Assembly: GCA_938084195.1 (NCBI GenBank)
Contig: CALKDJ010000154.1
Location: 1-17,157 of the forward strand
Direction of reading: 5' to 3'
Length of the DNA stretch: 17,157 nucleotides
Source: an uncultured Methylophilaceae bacterium
GTDB lineage: Bacteria; Pseudomonadota; Gammaproteobacteria; Burkholderiales; Methylophilaceae
Both the position numbers and the translations under genes were made by a program. Shown here piece after piece: positions 7,830 through 16,518 of the stretch (positions are counted from its first letter, which is position 1; each line of letters begins with the position of its first letter). The notes under the pieces are model-generated. The model was given only the letters and a program-made list of their open reading frames with translations. It was not told the origin of the DNA and ran no database searches.

Positions 7830-9626
7830 ATGATGAATAAAATAAGAAATTTTTCAATTATTGCCCATATTGATCACGGTAAATCAACTTTAGCTGATCG
7901 TATAATCCAGCATTGTGGAGGACTTACTGAGCGCGAAATGGATTCTCAAGTACTTGATACAATGGAGCTTGAGAAGGAAAGAGGTATTACAATAAAGGCC
8001 CAAACTGTAACTCTTAAATATAAAGCTAAAGATAATCAAGTTTATACATTCAATTTAATTGATACTCCAGGCCATGTTGATTTTACCTATGAAGTGAGTC
8101 GATCATTGGCGGCATGTGAAGGAGGTATTTTGGTCGTCGATGCTTCTCAAGGTGTAGAGGCTCAGACTGTGGCCAATTGTTATACCGCCCTGGATCAAAA
8201 TATAGAAGTTTTCACCGTGCTTAATAAAATAGATTTGGCATCTGCTGAACCTGATCGTGTAAAAAAGGAAATTGAGGATGTAATTGGAATTGAAGCTAAT
8301 GATGCTATAGCTTGTTCTGCTAAAACAGGTTTGGGGGTTGGTGACATCCTAGAGGAGGTTGTTCATCGAATTCCAGCACCTACAGGTTCACCTTCAAACC
8401 CACTTAAAGCTTTAGTTATTGACGCATGGTTTGATAACTACGTTGGTGTAGTAATGTTAGTAAGAGTAATAGATGGCCAATTAAATTCTAAAGATAAAAT
8501 TCATTTAATGGCAACAAAGGATGAATATTTATGTGAACAAGTTGGGATTTTTACCCCTAAACCAATAAGCATGACCTCATTAAGTGCCGGAGAAGTTGGT
8601 TTTGTTATTGCAGGTATTAAAGAATTATCTAGTGCGAAGGTTGGCGATACAATTACTTTGAGCAAAGAAAAAGCTATGGAACCTTTACCTGGATTTAAAG
8701 AGATTAAACCTCAAGTTTTTGCAGGACTTTATCCAATTGAATCAAATCAATTCGAAGCTTTAAGAACGGCTCTAGAGAAGCTTCAACTCAATGACTCTTC
8801 GCTTGCTTTTGAGGCTGAGAATTCAACTGCATTAGGGTATGGTTTTCGATGTGGCTTTTTAGGACTTTTGCATATGGATATTATTCAAGAGCGCTTAGAA
8901 CGCGAGTATGAGGTTGAACTAATAACAACGGCACCAACGGTTGTTTATGAATTACTTTTAAAAAATGGCCAATCATCCTTTATCGAAAATCCTTCACGCT
9001 TGCCAGATTTGTCTACAGTAGAGGAAATTCGAGAGCCTATTATTCAGTTAAATATTTTATTGCCTCATGATTACGTTGGGCCAGTAATGACGTTAACGAA
9101 TGAAAAAAGAGGTATTCAAAAAAATATGCAATATATGGGTCGTCAAGTGATGTTGAGTTATGAAATTCCTTTGAATGAGGTAGTGTTAGATTTTTTTGAT
9201 AGGCTCAAATCTGTATCAAGAGGCTATGCGTCCATGGATTATGAATTTTTAGAATTTCGAGCAGCGGATTTGGTTAAACTTGATATTATGGTTAATGGTG
9301 ACAGGGTGGATGCACTCTCTTTAATTGTCCATAAATCAAATAGCTTATACCGTGGAAGAGAGTTGGCATCTAAGATGCGTCAATTAATTCCTCGTCAAAT
9401 GTTTGATGTGGCTATTCAGTCGGCAATTGGAGCAAATATTATTTCTCGAGAAACTGTTAAAGCTATGAGAAAAAATGTACTAGCAAAATGTTATGGTGGT
9501 GACGTAAGTCGTAAAAGAAAACTATTAGAGAAACAAAAAGCAGGTAAGAAAAGAATGAAGCAAGTGGGAAATGTTGAGATTCCACAAGAGGCTTTTTTAG
9601 CAATTTTACAGGTAGATGAAAAATGA
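7830..9626 (+). CDS. lepA: Elongation factor 4 (LepA), ribosome back-translocating GTPase
   Basis: LepA is a translational GTPase that acts on stalled or initiating ribosomes at the membrane/cytosol. The protein is 598 aa (E. coli 599) and collinear throughout. G1 is AHIDHGKST (12-20), G3 is DTPGH (78-82) and G4 is NKID (132-135). The LepA-specific C-terminal region has [18 protein letters not shown] and ends [14 protein letters not shown]. Two ATGs stand in tandem (7830 and 7833), and E. coli LepA aligns with either. Ribosome-binding sequence is poor: an AGGA lies about 20 nt upstream, too far for normal spacing. The 3' end overlaps lepB by ATGA. The gene leads a dense operon, but an intrinsic terminator lies just upstream. 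Confidence 0.98.
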   Translation: MMNKIRNFSIIAHIDHGKSTLADRIIQHCGGLTEREMDSQVLDTMELEKERGITIKAQTVTLKYKAKDNQVYTFNLIDTPGHVDFTYEVSRSLAACEGGILVVDASQGVEAQTVANCYTALDQNIEVFTVLNKIDLASAEPDRVKKEIEDVIGIEANDAIACSAKTGLGVGDILEEVVHRIPAPTGSPSNPLKALVIDAWFDNYVGVVMLVRVIDGQLNSKDKIHLMATKDEYLCEQVGIFTPKPISMTSLSAGEVGFVIAGIKELSSAKVGDTITLSKEKAMEPLPGFKEIKPQVFAGLYPIESNQFEALRTALEKLQLNDSSLAFEAENSTALGYGFRCGFLGLLHMDIIQERLEREYEVELITTAPTVVYELLLKNGQSSFIENPSRLPDLSTVEEIREPIIQLNILLPHDYVGPVMTLTNEKRGIQKNMQYMGRQVMLSYEIPLNEVVLDFFDRLKSVSRGYASMDYEFLEFRAADLVKLDIMVNGDRVDALSLIVHKSNSLYRGRELASKMRQLIPRQMFDVAIQSAIGANIISRETVKAMRKNVLAKCYGGDVSRKRKLLEKQKAGKKRMKQVGNVEIPQEAFLAILQVDEK

Positions 9627-10357
9627 TTTTTGCAGCTATTCTTATGGGAGTTACTTTTCTAACTGGTGCTGTATGGCTTATTGACAAACTATTCCTTAGA
9701 AAAGGAAAATTAAAGAATAATAAAATAATTGAAAATATAAAAGGTTTTTTCCCAGTATTGTTAGCTGTATTTATCATTCGTAGCTTTATAGTTGAGCCCT
9801 TTAAAATTCCTTCGGGTTCTATGATGCCAACCTTAGTTGCTGGAGACTTTATCGCCGTCAATAAGTTTAGTTATGGGTTAAGATTACCTGTTTTTAACAA
9901 ACTGATTCTTTCTCTTGGGCAACCGAAACGAGGAGACGTTTTTGTTTTTCATTACCCTGAGGATCCAAGTATTGATTATATACAACGGTTGATTGGTTTA
10001 CCAGGTGACAAGATTCGCTATGAGGACAAAGTTTTGTATATTAATGATGAAAAAATCAACCAATCATATGAAGGTGTTTACGATTATTTTTTAGCATCAT
10101 CTCGTCCTATGTCTGCATCAAAAAAGAGAGAAATCTTAGATAATTCTGAATATTCTATTCTTGTTCATGATATTCCTGACGAAAATTATAATTTTATAGT
10201 TCCAGATAAACACTATCTAGCCATAGGTGATAATAGGGACAATTCTTCAGACAGCAGGGTATGGGGATATGTGCCAGAGAAATATTTAGTAGGTAAAGCC
10301 TTTATGATTTGGTTAAATTTTGATAACTTTTCTCGTATTGGAGATTCAATACAATAG
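9623..10357 (+). CDS. lepB: Signal peptidase I, with the catalytic Lys position read as Gln
   Basis: Signal peptidase I cleaves signal peptides from exported proteins at the outer face of the inner membrane. The 244-aa protein has two predicted membrane segments (about 3-22 and 42-58). The nucleophile motif is PSGSMMPTL (63-71, Ser66), followed by GDFIAVNKF. The C-terminal box is [14 protein letters not shown] (202-215). Box D reads [13 protein letters not shown] (118-130). In E. coli the same box is DYIKRAVGLPGDK, and its Lys145 is the general base. The adjacent Arg and GLPGD align without a gap, so Gln121 (codon CAA, 9983-9985) occupies the catalytic lysine position. One A-to-C change from AAA would explain it. 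The rest of the protein is intact. The start overlaps the lepA stop (ATGA), and rnc follows after 2 nt. Confidence 0.95.
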   Translation: MIFAAILMGVTFLTGAVWLIDKLFLRKGKLKNNKIIENIKGFFPVLLAVFIIRSFIVEPFKIPSGSMMPTLVAGDFIAVNKFSYGLRLPVFNKLILSLGQPKRGDVFVFHYPEDPSIDYIQRLIGLPGDKIRYEDKVLYINDEKINQSYEGVYDYFLASSRPMSASKKREILDNSEYSILVHDIPDENYNFIVPDKHYLAIGDNRDNSSDSRVWGYVPEKYLVGKAFMIWLNFDNFSRIGDSIQ

Positions 10358-10359
10358 AT

Positions 10360-11049
10360 ATGAATGCAATTCAAATAGAGCAAATTGAAAAAAAACTAGG
10401 ATATTCATTCAAAAATAAAGAGCTTGTTGAAGTTGCTCTAACGCATAGAAGTGCGAAGGGAGATAATAACGAGCGCCTTGAATTTTTAGGGGATGGTATT
10501 TTAAATTTTTTAATAGCCGAACTACTTTTTAAAAAATTTTCAAATTTGTCTGAAGGAGATTTAAGCAGACTACGGTCACAATTAGTAAAGGCTTCAACTT
10601 TAAGTGATATTGCAATTAAGTTAAATATAGGGGAATTTTTAAAACTAGGTGAAGGCGAACTGAAAAGTGCTGGCTGGAGAAGGCCATCGATTCTGGCTGA
10701 TAGTGTAGAGGCTATTATAGGGGCAATTTATCTGGATGATGGACTGGATAAAGTAAGATTACTCATTGAAAATTGGTTTGTCGATCATATAAAAAGTATT
10801 GATCCTAAAAAAGTGTATAAAGATAGTAAATCACTGCTTCAAGAACTTTTGCAGGCTGAAAAAATAGATATTCCTGAATATAGTATTTTTGAAATAGATG
10901 GTGAATCACATGCACAAACCTTTAAAGTGCAATGCAAAATTAAGAAGCTTGATATATGTGTTTTAGGACAAGGATCTAGCAGAAAAATTGCTGAGCAAAG
11001 TGCTGCAAATTTAGCTTTAAAGGCTATGGGAAAAGCTAATGGACCCTAA
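10360..11049 (+). CDS. rnc: Ribonuclease III
   Basis: RNase III cleaves double-stranded RNA, including the precursor stems of 16S and 23S rRNA. It has an N-terminal endonuclease domain (about 1-150) and a C-terminal double-stranded RNA-binding domain (about 153-226, DSKSLLQELLQAEK to AEQSAANLALKAM). The catalytic acidic residues Glu38, Glu41, Asp45, Asp114 and Glu117 align at the same numbers as in E. coli (NERLEFLGD, ADSVEAIIGA). The signature carries Gly46 where E. coli has Ser (GDGIL versus GDSIL), a mild variation. Length is 229 aa (E. coli 226). It starts 2 nt after lepB and overlaps era by 11 nt. The rRNA leader stems at the end of this window are likely substrates. Confidence 0.97.
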   Translation: MNAIQIEQIEKKLGYSFKNKELVEVALTHRSAKGDNNERLEFLGDGILNFLIAELLFKKFSNLSEGDLSRLRSQLVKASTLSDIAIKLNIGEFLKLGEGELKSAGWRRPSILADSVEAIIGAIYLDDGLDKVRLLIENWFVDHIKSIDPKKVYKDSKSLLQELLQAEKIDIPEYSIFEIDGESHAQTFKVQCKIKKLDICVLGQGSSRKIAEQSAANLALKAMGKANGP

Positions 11050-11923
11050 AAAAAAATGCGGAACTATTGCAATCGTAGGGCAACCTAATGTTGGTAAATC
11101 TACCTTACTTAATTATTTTGTTGGCACTAAGCTTAGCATTACATCAAGGAAAGCTCAGACTACACGTTATCAATTGTTAGGTATTTGTTCTGATAGCGAT
11201 ACCCAATATATATTTGTTGATACACCAGGATACCAATTAAGACATTTAAATATGATGAATCGTAGTCTTAATAAAACGGTGCATCAAGCATTAAAGGATG
11301 TTGATGTAATTTTGTTTATGATTGGGCCAGGTGTGCTGGATGAAATAGATAATAAAATCCTAAAAATGATTCCAGAAGTTACTCCCGTAGTACTTGCTAT
11401 TAATAAAGTAGATTTATTAAAGGAAAAGTCTAAATTACTTGGTTTCATAAAAGAATTAGACGCTATTGATCGTTTTAAGGCGATTGTTCCAACAAGTGTG
11501 AAGAAATCAAATAATCTTGAACCGTTGAAGCATGCATTGAAATCTTTTTTGCCTGAACAAGACTTTATTTTTTCCAAGGATGAACTTACCGATAAAAACG
11601 AAAGATTTTTATCGGCTGAGATAGTGCGTGAAAAAGTGTTTCGATTAACCGGACAGGAATTACCTTATTCGATTGCTGTAGAAATTGAAAAATTTGAGAT
11701 TATTGAGGGTGTGCGAAGAATTTTTGCAGCAATTATTTTAGATAGAGATGCGCATAAACCGATGATTATTGGAAAAAATGGAAAGAGATTAAAAGAGATC
11801 TCTACAAGCTCTCGACGGGATATGGAAAAACTTTTTGGAAGTAAGGTATGGCTTGAGATATGGGTAAAAGTCCAAAAAGGTTGGGCTGATGACCAAAGAG
11901 CATTAAAATCACTGGGTTTATAG
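11039..11923 (+). CDS. era: GTPase Era (16S rRNA-binding, 30S assembly)
   Basis: Era binds the 3' end of 16S rRNA and assists maturation of the small ribosomal subunit. The 294-aa protein has G1 GQPNVGKS (14-21), an ITSRKAQTTRYQ switch region (34-45), G3 DTPG (61-64) and G4 NKVD (122-125). A C-terminal KH domain carries the RNA-binding loop GKNG (245-248), and the protein ends with WVKVQKGWADDQRALKSLG. The G5 segment reads PTSVKKSN where many Era proteins have SAxxG, a conservative departure. The ATG at 11039 overlaps the end of rnc by 11 nt, the usual rnc-era coupling. recO follows after 4 nt. Confidence 0.97.
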   Translation: MDPKKKCGTIAIVGQPNVGKSTLLNYFVGTKLSITSRKAQTTRYQLLGICSDSDTQYIFVDTPGYQLRHLNMMNRSLNKTVHQALKDVDVILFMIGPGVLDEIDNKILKMIPEVTPVVLAINKVDLLKEKSKLLGFIKELDAIDRFKAIVPTSVKKSNNLEPLKHALKSFLPEQDFIFSKDELTDKNERFLSAEIVREKVFRLTGQELPYSIAVEIEKFEIIEGVRRIFAAIILDRDAHKPMIIGKNGKRLKEISTSSRRDMEKLFGSKVWLEIWVKVQKGWADDQRALKSLGL

Positions 11924-11927
11924 GGTT

Positions 11928-12641
11928 ATGGCAAGCACTTCTAGAAAAGAGAATCAGCCTATATATATACTCCATAGTTATCCTTTTAAGGAAACTAGTT
12001 TGATAGTAGAAATACTATCAAAGGACTTTGGTCGAATAGCTCTGGTGGCTAAAGGTGCAAGAAGGCCCAAATCCTCCTTGCGAGGAATGTTGCTCCCATT
12101 TCAATCTCTTCATGCAACTTGGTCAGGCCTTCAGGATTTAAAAACACTTCATAATGTGGATTGGAGTAATGCATTTTTAGCTATTGAGGGAGATGCCTTA
12201 GTTTGTGGGTTTTATCTGAATGAGTTGATTATGAGACTTGTTCCAAAAGATGATCCATATCCTAGATTATATGATTTTTATCATAAAACAATTTTGGCTC
12301 TGACTACAAATAAATCTCTTAATATGATTTTAAGGCGCTTCGAACTGAGATTGCTTCAAGAAATTGGATATGAAGTTCCTCTAAAGAATGATACACAGGG
12401 AAGTATAATTGACCCAAAAAAACAGTATTTTTATCAGGCAGGATCTGGTGCTTCAGATGATAAACAGTTTTCCAATCAACTGGTAATATCAGGTAAAACA
12501 CTAATTGATATGGCAGATGATAATTATGAGAGTAAGGAAACAGAAAAACAAAGTAAGCAATTAATGCGTTATTTAATAAATCATTATATAGGCGATAAGC
12601 CTTTGTATTCAAAACAGCTTTTTATGGCAAATGGAGACTGA
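11928..12641 (+). CDS. recO: DNA repair protein RecO
   Basis: RecO works with RecR to load RecA onto SSB-coated DNA during recombinational repair. The 237-aa protein has the N-terminal OB-fold (about 10-85), recognisable by YILHSYPFKETSLIVEILSK, GRIALVAKGARRPKSSLRG and LLPFQSLHATWSG. A helical C-terminal domain includes FYLNELIMRLVPKDDPYPRLYDFY and LRRFELRLLQEIGYE. As in E. coli RecO, no four-cysteine zinc finger is seen. The sequence is diverged but the motifs and the position between era and pdxJ are the standard betaproteobacterial arrangement. The ATG lies 4 nt after the era stop. A tighter start downstream is not apparent. Confidence 0.94.
   Translation: MASTSRKENQPIYILHSYPFKETSLIVEILSKDFGRIALVAKGARRPKSSLRGMLLPFQSLHATWSGLQDLKTLHNVDWSNAFLAIEGDALVCGFYLNELIMRLVPKDDPYPRLYDFYHKTILALTTNKSLNMILRRFELRLLQEIGYEVPLKNDTQGSIIDPKKQYFYQAGSGASDDKQFSNQLVISGKTLIDMADDNYESKETEKQSKQLMRYLINHYIGDKPLYSKQLFMANGD
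12633..12637 (+). promoter_or_regulatory. Shine-Dalgarno that supports the TTG start of pdxJ
   Basis: GGAGA lies inside the last codons of recO, 7 nt before TTG at 12645. No ATG is available near the conserved N-terminus ([11 protein letters not shown]), so this site supports the rare TTG initiation codon. Confidence 0.7.
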
Positions 12642-12644
12642 AAA

Positions 12645-13373
12645 TTGAAATTAGGGGTAAATATTGATCATATTGCAACAATTAGAGAAGCGCGAGGAAC
12701 TTCTTACCCAAGTGTGGTAACGGCAGCATATCTTGCTGAAAAGGCTGGTGCTGACAGCATAACACTTCACTTACGAGAGGATAGAAGACACATGCAGGAT
12801 GCTGATTTATATGAATTAAAACCTTTACTTAAAACTAAGATGAATTTAGAGCTAGCACCTACTAAAGAGATGATTGATATTGCACTAGATGTATCCCCTC
12901 AGGATGTTTGTTTCGTTCCTGAGAGAAGGGAGGAAAGAACAACTGAAGGTGGTTTAGATGTTATCGGACAATTTAATAAAATTGCAAATGCATGTGAACT
13001 ACTTCTAAGCAAAGGTATAAGAGTTTCATTGTTCATTGCGCCATGTATGAATCAAATTCAAAAGGCAATTGAAATTGGGGTACCAGTTATTGAAATTCAT
13101 ACCGGGCATTATGCTGATCTCGAAAATGACCCAGTGCTCCGTAATAATGAATTAGAACAAATCAAAAAAGCTACTGATTTTGCACTAACAAATGGTTTAA
13201 TTGTTAATGCTGGACACGGTTTGCATTACCAAAATGTCCAGGAAATTGCTGAACTAAAAAAAATTAACGAGCTAAATATAGGGCATGCAATAGTTGCTGA
13301 AGCGCTATTCATAGGTTGGGAAAATGCTGTAAAGAAAATGAAAGTTATTATTGATGGGGTAGTTCACAAATGA
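12645..13373 (+). CDS. pdxJ: Pyridoxine 5'-phosphate synthase
   Basis: PdxJ condenses 1-deoxyxylulose-5-phosphate with 3-amino-1-hydroxyacetone phosphate to make pyridoxine phosphate, the closing ring-forming step of the DXP-dependent vitamin B6 pathway. The 242-aa TIM-barrel protein carries [16 protein letters not shown] (4-19), [11 protein letters not shown] (42-52), MNLELAPT (66-73), [15 protein letters not shown] (92-106), EIHTGHYAD and [11 protein letters not shown]. All catalytic His/Glu/Arg segments are present. Translation starts at TTG 12645, backed by GGAGA 7 nt upstream. The gene begins 3 nt after recO and overlaps acpS by 4 nt (ATGA). The recO-pdxJ-acpS order is conserved in proteobacteria. 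Confidence 0.97.
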   Translation: MKLGVNIDHIATIREARGTSYPSVVTAAYLAEKAGADSITLHLREDRRHMQDADLYELKPLLKTKMNLELAPTKEMIDIALDVSPQDVCFVPERREERTTEGGLDVIGQFNKIANACELLLSKGIRVSLFIAPCMNQIQKAIEIGVPVIEIHTGHYADLENDPVLRNNELEQIKKATDFALTNGLIVNAGHGLHYQNVQEIAELKKINELNIGHAIVAEALFIGWENAVKKMKVIIDGVVHK

Positions 13374-13750
13374 TTTATGGCATTGGCACTGATGTTGTGG
13401 AAGTTATTCGCATTAAAGAATCTATTGAAAAGTATGGGGATAAATTAGCAAAGAAAATTTTAACTGATGAGGAGATGATTGCATACAAATCCTCAACTTT
13501 AAAAGAAAATTTTTTAGCTAAAAGATTTGCTGCTAAAGAAGCATTTTCTAAGGCTATGGGAACGGGTTTTAGAGGTGAAATTAATTTGCAAGCCATTTCG
13601 GTAAAGCATGATGAGATGGGAAAGCCAAGTTTTGATTTTAATAACAATATTAACGAGATATTGATTAAGCAAAAAATTACTTGCCAACACCTATCAATAT
13701 CTGATGAAAAAAATATCGCTGTTGCCTTCGTTATTCTTGATAAATCATGA
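13370..13750 (+). CDS. acpS: Holo-[acyl-carrier-protein] synthase
   Basis: AcpS transfers 4'-phosphopantetheine from coenzyme A to apo-acyl carrier protein, activating fatty acid synthesis. The 126-aa protein matches the family's normal length. The Mg2+-binding residues are Asp8 in GIGTDVVEV (4-12) and Glu57 in [16 protein letters not shown] (51-66). [12 protein letters not shown] and the downstream GKPSF are typical. The start overlaps the pdxJ stop (ATGA), and the end overlaps the next gene's ATG in the same way, so three genes are linked by 4-nt overlaps that favour coupled translation. Confidence 0.97.
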   Translation: MIYGIGTDVVEVIRIKESIEKYGDKLAKKILTDEEMIAYKSSTLKENFLAKRFAAKEAFSKAMGTGFRGEINLQAISVKHDEMGKPSFDFNNNINEILIKQKITCQHLSISDEKNIAVAFVILDKS

Positions 13751-14493
13751 TAATGCAGAGCTATGATGTTGATAGAAGATTTACTAGTGTGGGCAGATTG
13801 TATGGTGAGGATAGATTAGAGATTTTCAAAAAGAGTCATATTTGTATCGTGGGAATAGGTGGAGTTGGCTCATGGGTTGCAGAATCCTTAGCTCGACATG
13901 GTATTGGAAAAATCACTTTAATCGATATGGATCATATCGCAGAATCCAATATCAATCGTCAGATTCAGGCATTAGATTCAACGCTTGGCTCGTCCAAAAT
14001 TGAAACCATGTCTCTTAGGCTTAAAGATATTAATCCTAAAATTAGTGTTGATGTTGTTGATGATTTTCTGGATGAAAATAATATAGAAAAATATATCAAT
14101 TCTAATTTTCACTACGTTGTTGATGCTATTGATCAAACAAAAGTTAAAATTTCTTTAGCAAATTTTTGTGTAAAAAATAAAATTTCACTTTTAATGACGG
14201 GAGGAGCAGGAGGTAAAACCAATCCATCTTTGATACAAATTGCAAATCTTGAAAAAACGTTTGGTGACCCATTATTATCAAGCATACGTCAGTTTTTCAA
14301 TAAACAAAAAAAAATACATGGAATTTCTTATAATATTCCAACTGTATTTTCTCCAGAAAAAATCATAAAACCAAGTAATGATATTGATGAAGTTAATTTT
14401 CAAGGTTTAAATTGTGCAGGATATGGTTCAAGCGTTAATGTGACTGCATCTTTTGCTTTTATTGCAGTATCTTTCATATTAAATAATCTTTAA
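13747..14493 (+). CDS. tcdA: tRNA threonylcarbamoyladenosine dehydratase TcdA (CsdL, E1-like)
   Basis: TcdA adenylates and dehydrates threonylcarbamoyl-adenosine-37 of tRNA to form the cyclic ct6A. The 248-aa protein has the E1/ThiF-type nucleotide-binding motif GIGGVGSW (36-43), acidic residues in LIDMDHI (58-64), NINRQIQAL (68-76), VVDAIDQ (124-130) and GGAGGK (152-157). The opening RRFTSVGRLYGEDRL matches the TcdA-specific N-terminus rather than ThiF, MoeB or HesA. It ends NCAGYGSSVNVTASFAFIAVS, as in other TcdA proteins. The ATG at 13747 overlaps the acpS stop; a second ATG at 13753 (codon 3) is an alternative. It is the last gene of the lepA operon. No intrinsic terminator follows it. 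Confidence 0.92.
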   Translation: MIMQSYDVDRRFTSVGRLYGEDRLEIFKKSHICIVGIGGVGSWVAESLARHGIGKITLIDMDHIAESNINRQIQALDSTLGSSKIETMSLRLKDINPKISVDVVDDFLDENNIEKYINSNFHYVVDAIDQTKVKISLANFCVKNKISLLMTGGAGGKTNPSLIQIANLEKTFGDPLLSSIRQFFNKQKKIHGISYNIPTVFSPEKIIKPSNDIDEVNFQGLNCAGYGSSVNVTASFAFIAVSFILNNL

Positions 14494-14503
14494 TAAATAT
14501 ACT

Positions 14504-14531
14504 ATTGAAATTTATTATTACGCCCCCACTA
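14504..14531 (+). promoter_or_regulatory. Candidate sigma-32 (heat-shock) promoter of htpG
   Basis: ATTGAAA (14504-14510) and CCCCACTA (14524-14531) are separated by 13 nt. The sigma-32 consensus is about CTTGAAA, 13-15 nt, CCCCATNT. The predicted start is near 14537, leaving a leader of about 36 nt before htpG. htpG is a classic sigma-32 regulon member, so sequence and gene content agree. This run of Cs is conspicuous in an otherwise AT-rich intergenic region. Confidence 0.78.
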
Positions 14532-14572
14532 TTCATATATTGAAAAATTAATTTATTTAGGATTACAATTTT

Positions 14573-16456
14573 ATGGCTACAAAAAAAGAAACATTAAACT
14601 TCCAAACCGAAGTTAAACAACTTCTTCACCTTATGATTCATTCTCTTTATAGCAATAAAGAAATTGCTATTCGAGAGCTAATATCTAATGCAAGTGATGC
14701 ATCTGATAAGTTACGATTTGAAGCCCTAAATAACAATGATCTTTTTGAGGGAAATGCAGAACTAAAAATTAATGTTGATTATGATAAAGAAAAAAGGACT
14801 ATTACGGTTACTGATAATGGTATCGGTATGGATAAGGATGAAATTATTGCTAATATTGGGACTATAGCGCGTTCAGGCACAAAAGAATTCTTAGGTAAGT
14901 TGTCCGGAGATGAAGCTAAAGATGCTCACTTAATTGGACAATTTGGTGTTGGCTTTTATTCGGCATTCATTATCGCAGAAGAGGTGTTGCTGGAAACAAA
15001 GAAAGCAGGACAAAAGAAAGCATTTAGGTGGCAATCTAAAGGCGATGGTGAATTTAGTATTGAGGATATCAATAAAGAGAGTCGTGGAACCTCAGTGACA
15101 CTGCATTTAAAGAAAGAAGAAGATGAATTTTTAGACGATTGGCGACTTCGAGAGATTATAAAAAAATACTCGGATCATATTACTTTACCAATTATTATGA
15201 AAAAGTCTGATTTTAAAGATGGAAAGTCAGTTAAAACCAATGAAGATGAGACAATAAATAATGCATCTGCAATTTGGGCAAGGAATAAAAAAGATGTTAA
15301 GGCGAGTGAATATCAAGAGTTTTATAAAAGTCTGACATTTGATCAAGAGAAACCTCTTGCCTATTTTCATAATAAAGTAGAGGGCACGCAAGAATATTCT
15401 TCATTACTATATATTCCGAGTAAAGCTCCTTTTGATCTTTATGATCGAGAAAAATCACTTGGAGTTAAGTTATATGTGAAGCGAATATTTATTATGGAAG
15501 CAACGGAAAAATTAATGCCTCAGTATTTACGATTTATTAAGGGTGTAATTGATAGTAATGACTTGCCATTAAATGTTTCAAGAGAAATTCTTCAAGACAG
15601 TAGACAAGTAGAATCCATAAAAGGAGGAACGGTTAAGAAAATATTGTCATCGTTAGAAGATATGGCAAAGAAAAAACCTGATGATTACAAAAAGTTTTGG
15701 AGTGAATTCGGGCGTGTGTTAAAGGAAGGCCCCGCTGAAGACTTTGCAAATAAAGATAAAATTGCAAATTTATTACGTTTCGCAAGCACTTATGATGAAA
15801 GTGATGAGCAAAGTGTATCTCTTGAGGAATATGTTAAGCGCATGAAACCCGAACAAGAAAATATTTACTTTATTACCGCTGATTCTTTTAGTGCTGCTAA
15901 AAATAGCCCTCATCTTGAGATTTTTAAGAAGAAAAAAATTGAGGTATTGATTTTAGGAGATCGAGTAGATGAATGGATGGTTTCTTACTTAACTGAATTT
16001 GGCGGTAAAAAATTACAATCCATTGCAAAAGGGGATTTAGACTTAGGAAAACTTGAAGAAGATAGCGAGAAAGAAGTTAAAAAGAAAATAGAAGAAAAGG
16101 CTAAAACGCTTGTAGAGAATATACAAAAATCACTCGGGGATAAAGTAAAAGAAGTAAAAGTTACTCATCGCCTGACTGACTCACCATCATGCTTAGTTGT
16201 TGGGGAGAATGATATTTCTGGTAATTTAGAAAGAATATTAAAAGCAGCCGGGCAAGATACTCCAGATGTGAAACCCATTCTAGAGATTAATCCCACACAT
16301 AACTTGATCAAGAAGCTTGAATCTTATAAGGGTAAACCTGAGTTTGATCGTTATAGCTCAGTTATTTTTGATCAAGCAGTTTTAGCTGAAGGTGGGCAGC
16401 TGAATGATCCAGTAAATTATGTAAAAACAATTAACGATTTGCTTACAAAAGCATAA
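14573..16456 (+). CDS. htpG: Chaperone protein HtpG (bacterial Hsp90)
   Basis: HtpG is the ATP-dependent cytoplasmic Hsp90 chaperone, active as a dimer. The 627-aa protein has the GHKL ATP-binding domain (about 1-215) with catalytic Glu35 (SNKEIAIRELISNASDA), DNGIGM (81-86) and GQFGVGFYSAF (122-132). A middle domain includes FDLYDREKSLGVKLYVKRIF and LPLNVSREILQ. The C-terminal dimerisation domain includes VTHRLTDSPSCLVV and LEINPTHNLIKKL. Length matches E. coli HtpG (624 aa) and nothing is missing. The eukaryotic charged linker and MEEVD tail are absent, as expected. An AGGA lies 10 nt upstream of the ATG. The gene stands alone behind its heat-shock promoter. Downstream there is only a weak AT hairpin, so readthrough into the rrn promoter region is possible. 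Confidence 0.98.
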   Translation: MATKKETLNFQTEVKQLLHLMIHSLYSNKEIAIRELISNASDASDKLRFEALNNNDLFEGNAELKINVDYDKEKRTITVTDNGIGMDKDEIIANIGTIARSGTKEFLGKLSGDEAKDAHLIGQFGVGFYSAFIIAEEVLLETKKAGQKKAFRWQSKGDGEFSIEDINKESRGTSVTLHLKKEEDEFLDDWRLREIIKKYSDHITLPIIMKKSDFKDGKSVKTNEDETINNASAIWARNKKDVKASEYQEFYKSLTFDQEKPLAYFHNKVEGTQEYSSLLYIPSKAPFDLYDREKSLGVKLYVKRIFIMEATEKLMPQYLRFIKGVIDSNDLPLNVSREILQDSRQVESIKGGTVKKILSSLEDMAKKKPDDYKKFWSEFGRVLKEGPAEDFANKDKIANLLRFASTYDESDEQSVSLEEYVKRMKPEQENIYFITADSFSAAKNSPHLEIFKKKKIEVLILGDRVDEWMVSYLTEFGGKKLQSIAKGDLDLGKLEEDSEKEVKKKIEEKAKTLVENIQKSLGDKVKEVKVTHRLTDSPSCLVVGENDISGNLERILKAAGQDTPDVKPILEINPTHNLIKKLESYKGKPEFDRYSSVIFDQAVLAEGGQLNDPVNYVKTINDLLTKA

Positions 16457-16481
16457 ATTTTCATAAAATTAGAGATTATGT

Positions 16482-16510
16482 TTGACACGATTAAAATGGC
16501 TTGATATAGT
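16482..16510 (+). promoter_or_regulatory. rrn promoter P1 (sigma-70, near consensus)
   Basis: TTGACA (16482-16487) and TATAGT (16505-16510) are separated by the ideal 17 nt. The predicted start is near 16517. The bases after the -10 (CTCGCGTC) form a GC-rich discriminator, the usual hallmark of stringently controlled rRNA promoters. The 17 bases from TATAGT onward match P2 at 15 positions. It lies 25 nt after htpG and about 190 nt upstream of the tRNA gene. Confidence 0.8.
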
Positions 16511-16518
16511 CTCGCGTC

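Noticed and set aside
9463..9861. Open frame of 132 codons on the minus strand across the lepA/lepB junction.
   Set aside because: It is antisense to two strongly conserved genes, its product matches nothing I recognise, and it has no convincing ribosome site. It is a by-product of AT-rich coding sequence.
14492..14516. AATAAAT/ATTTATT inverted repeat after tcdA as a terminator.
   Set aside because: Only A-T pairs with an 11-nt loop and no T-run. It overlaps the -35 of the better-supported htpG promoter.
16456..16470. AATTTT/AAAATT inverted repeat after htpG as a terminator.
   Set aside because: The stem is only 6 A-T pairs with a 3-nt loop and no T-run follows, so it is too weak for intrinsic termination.
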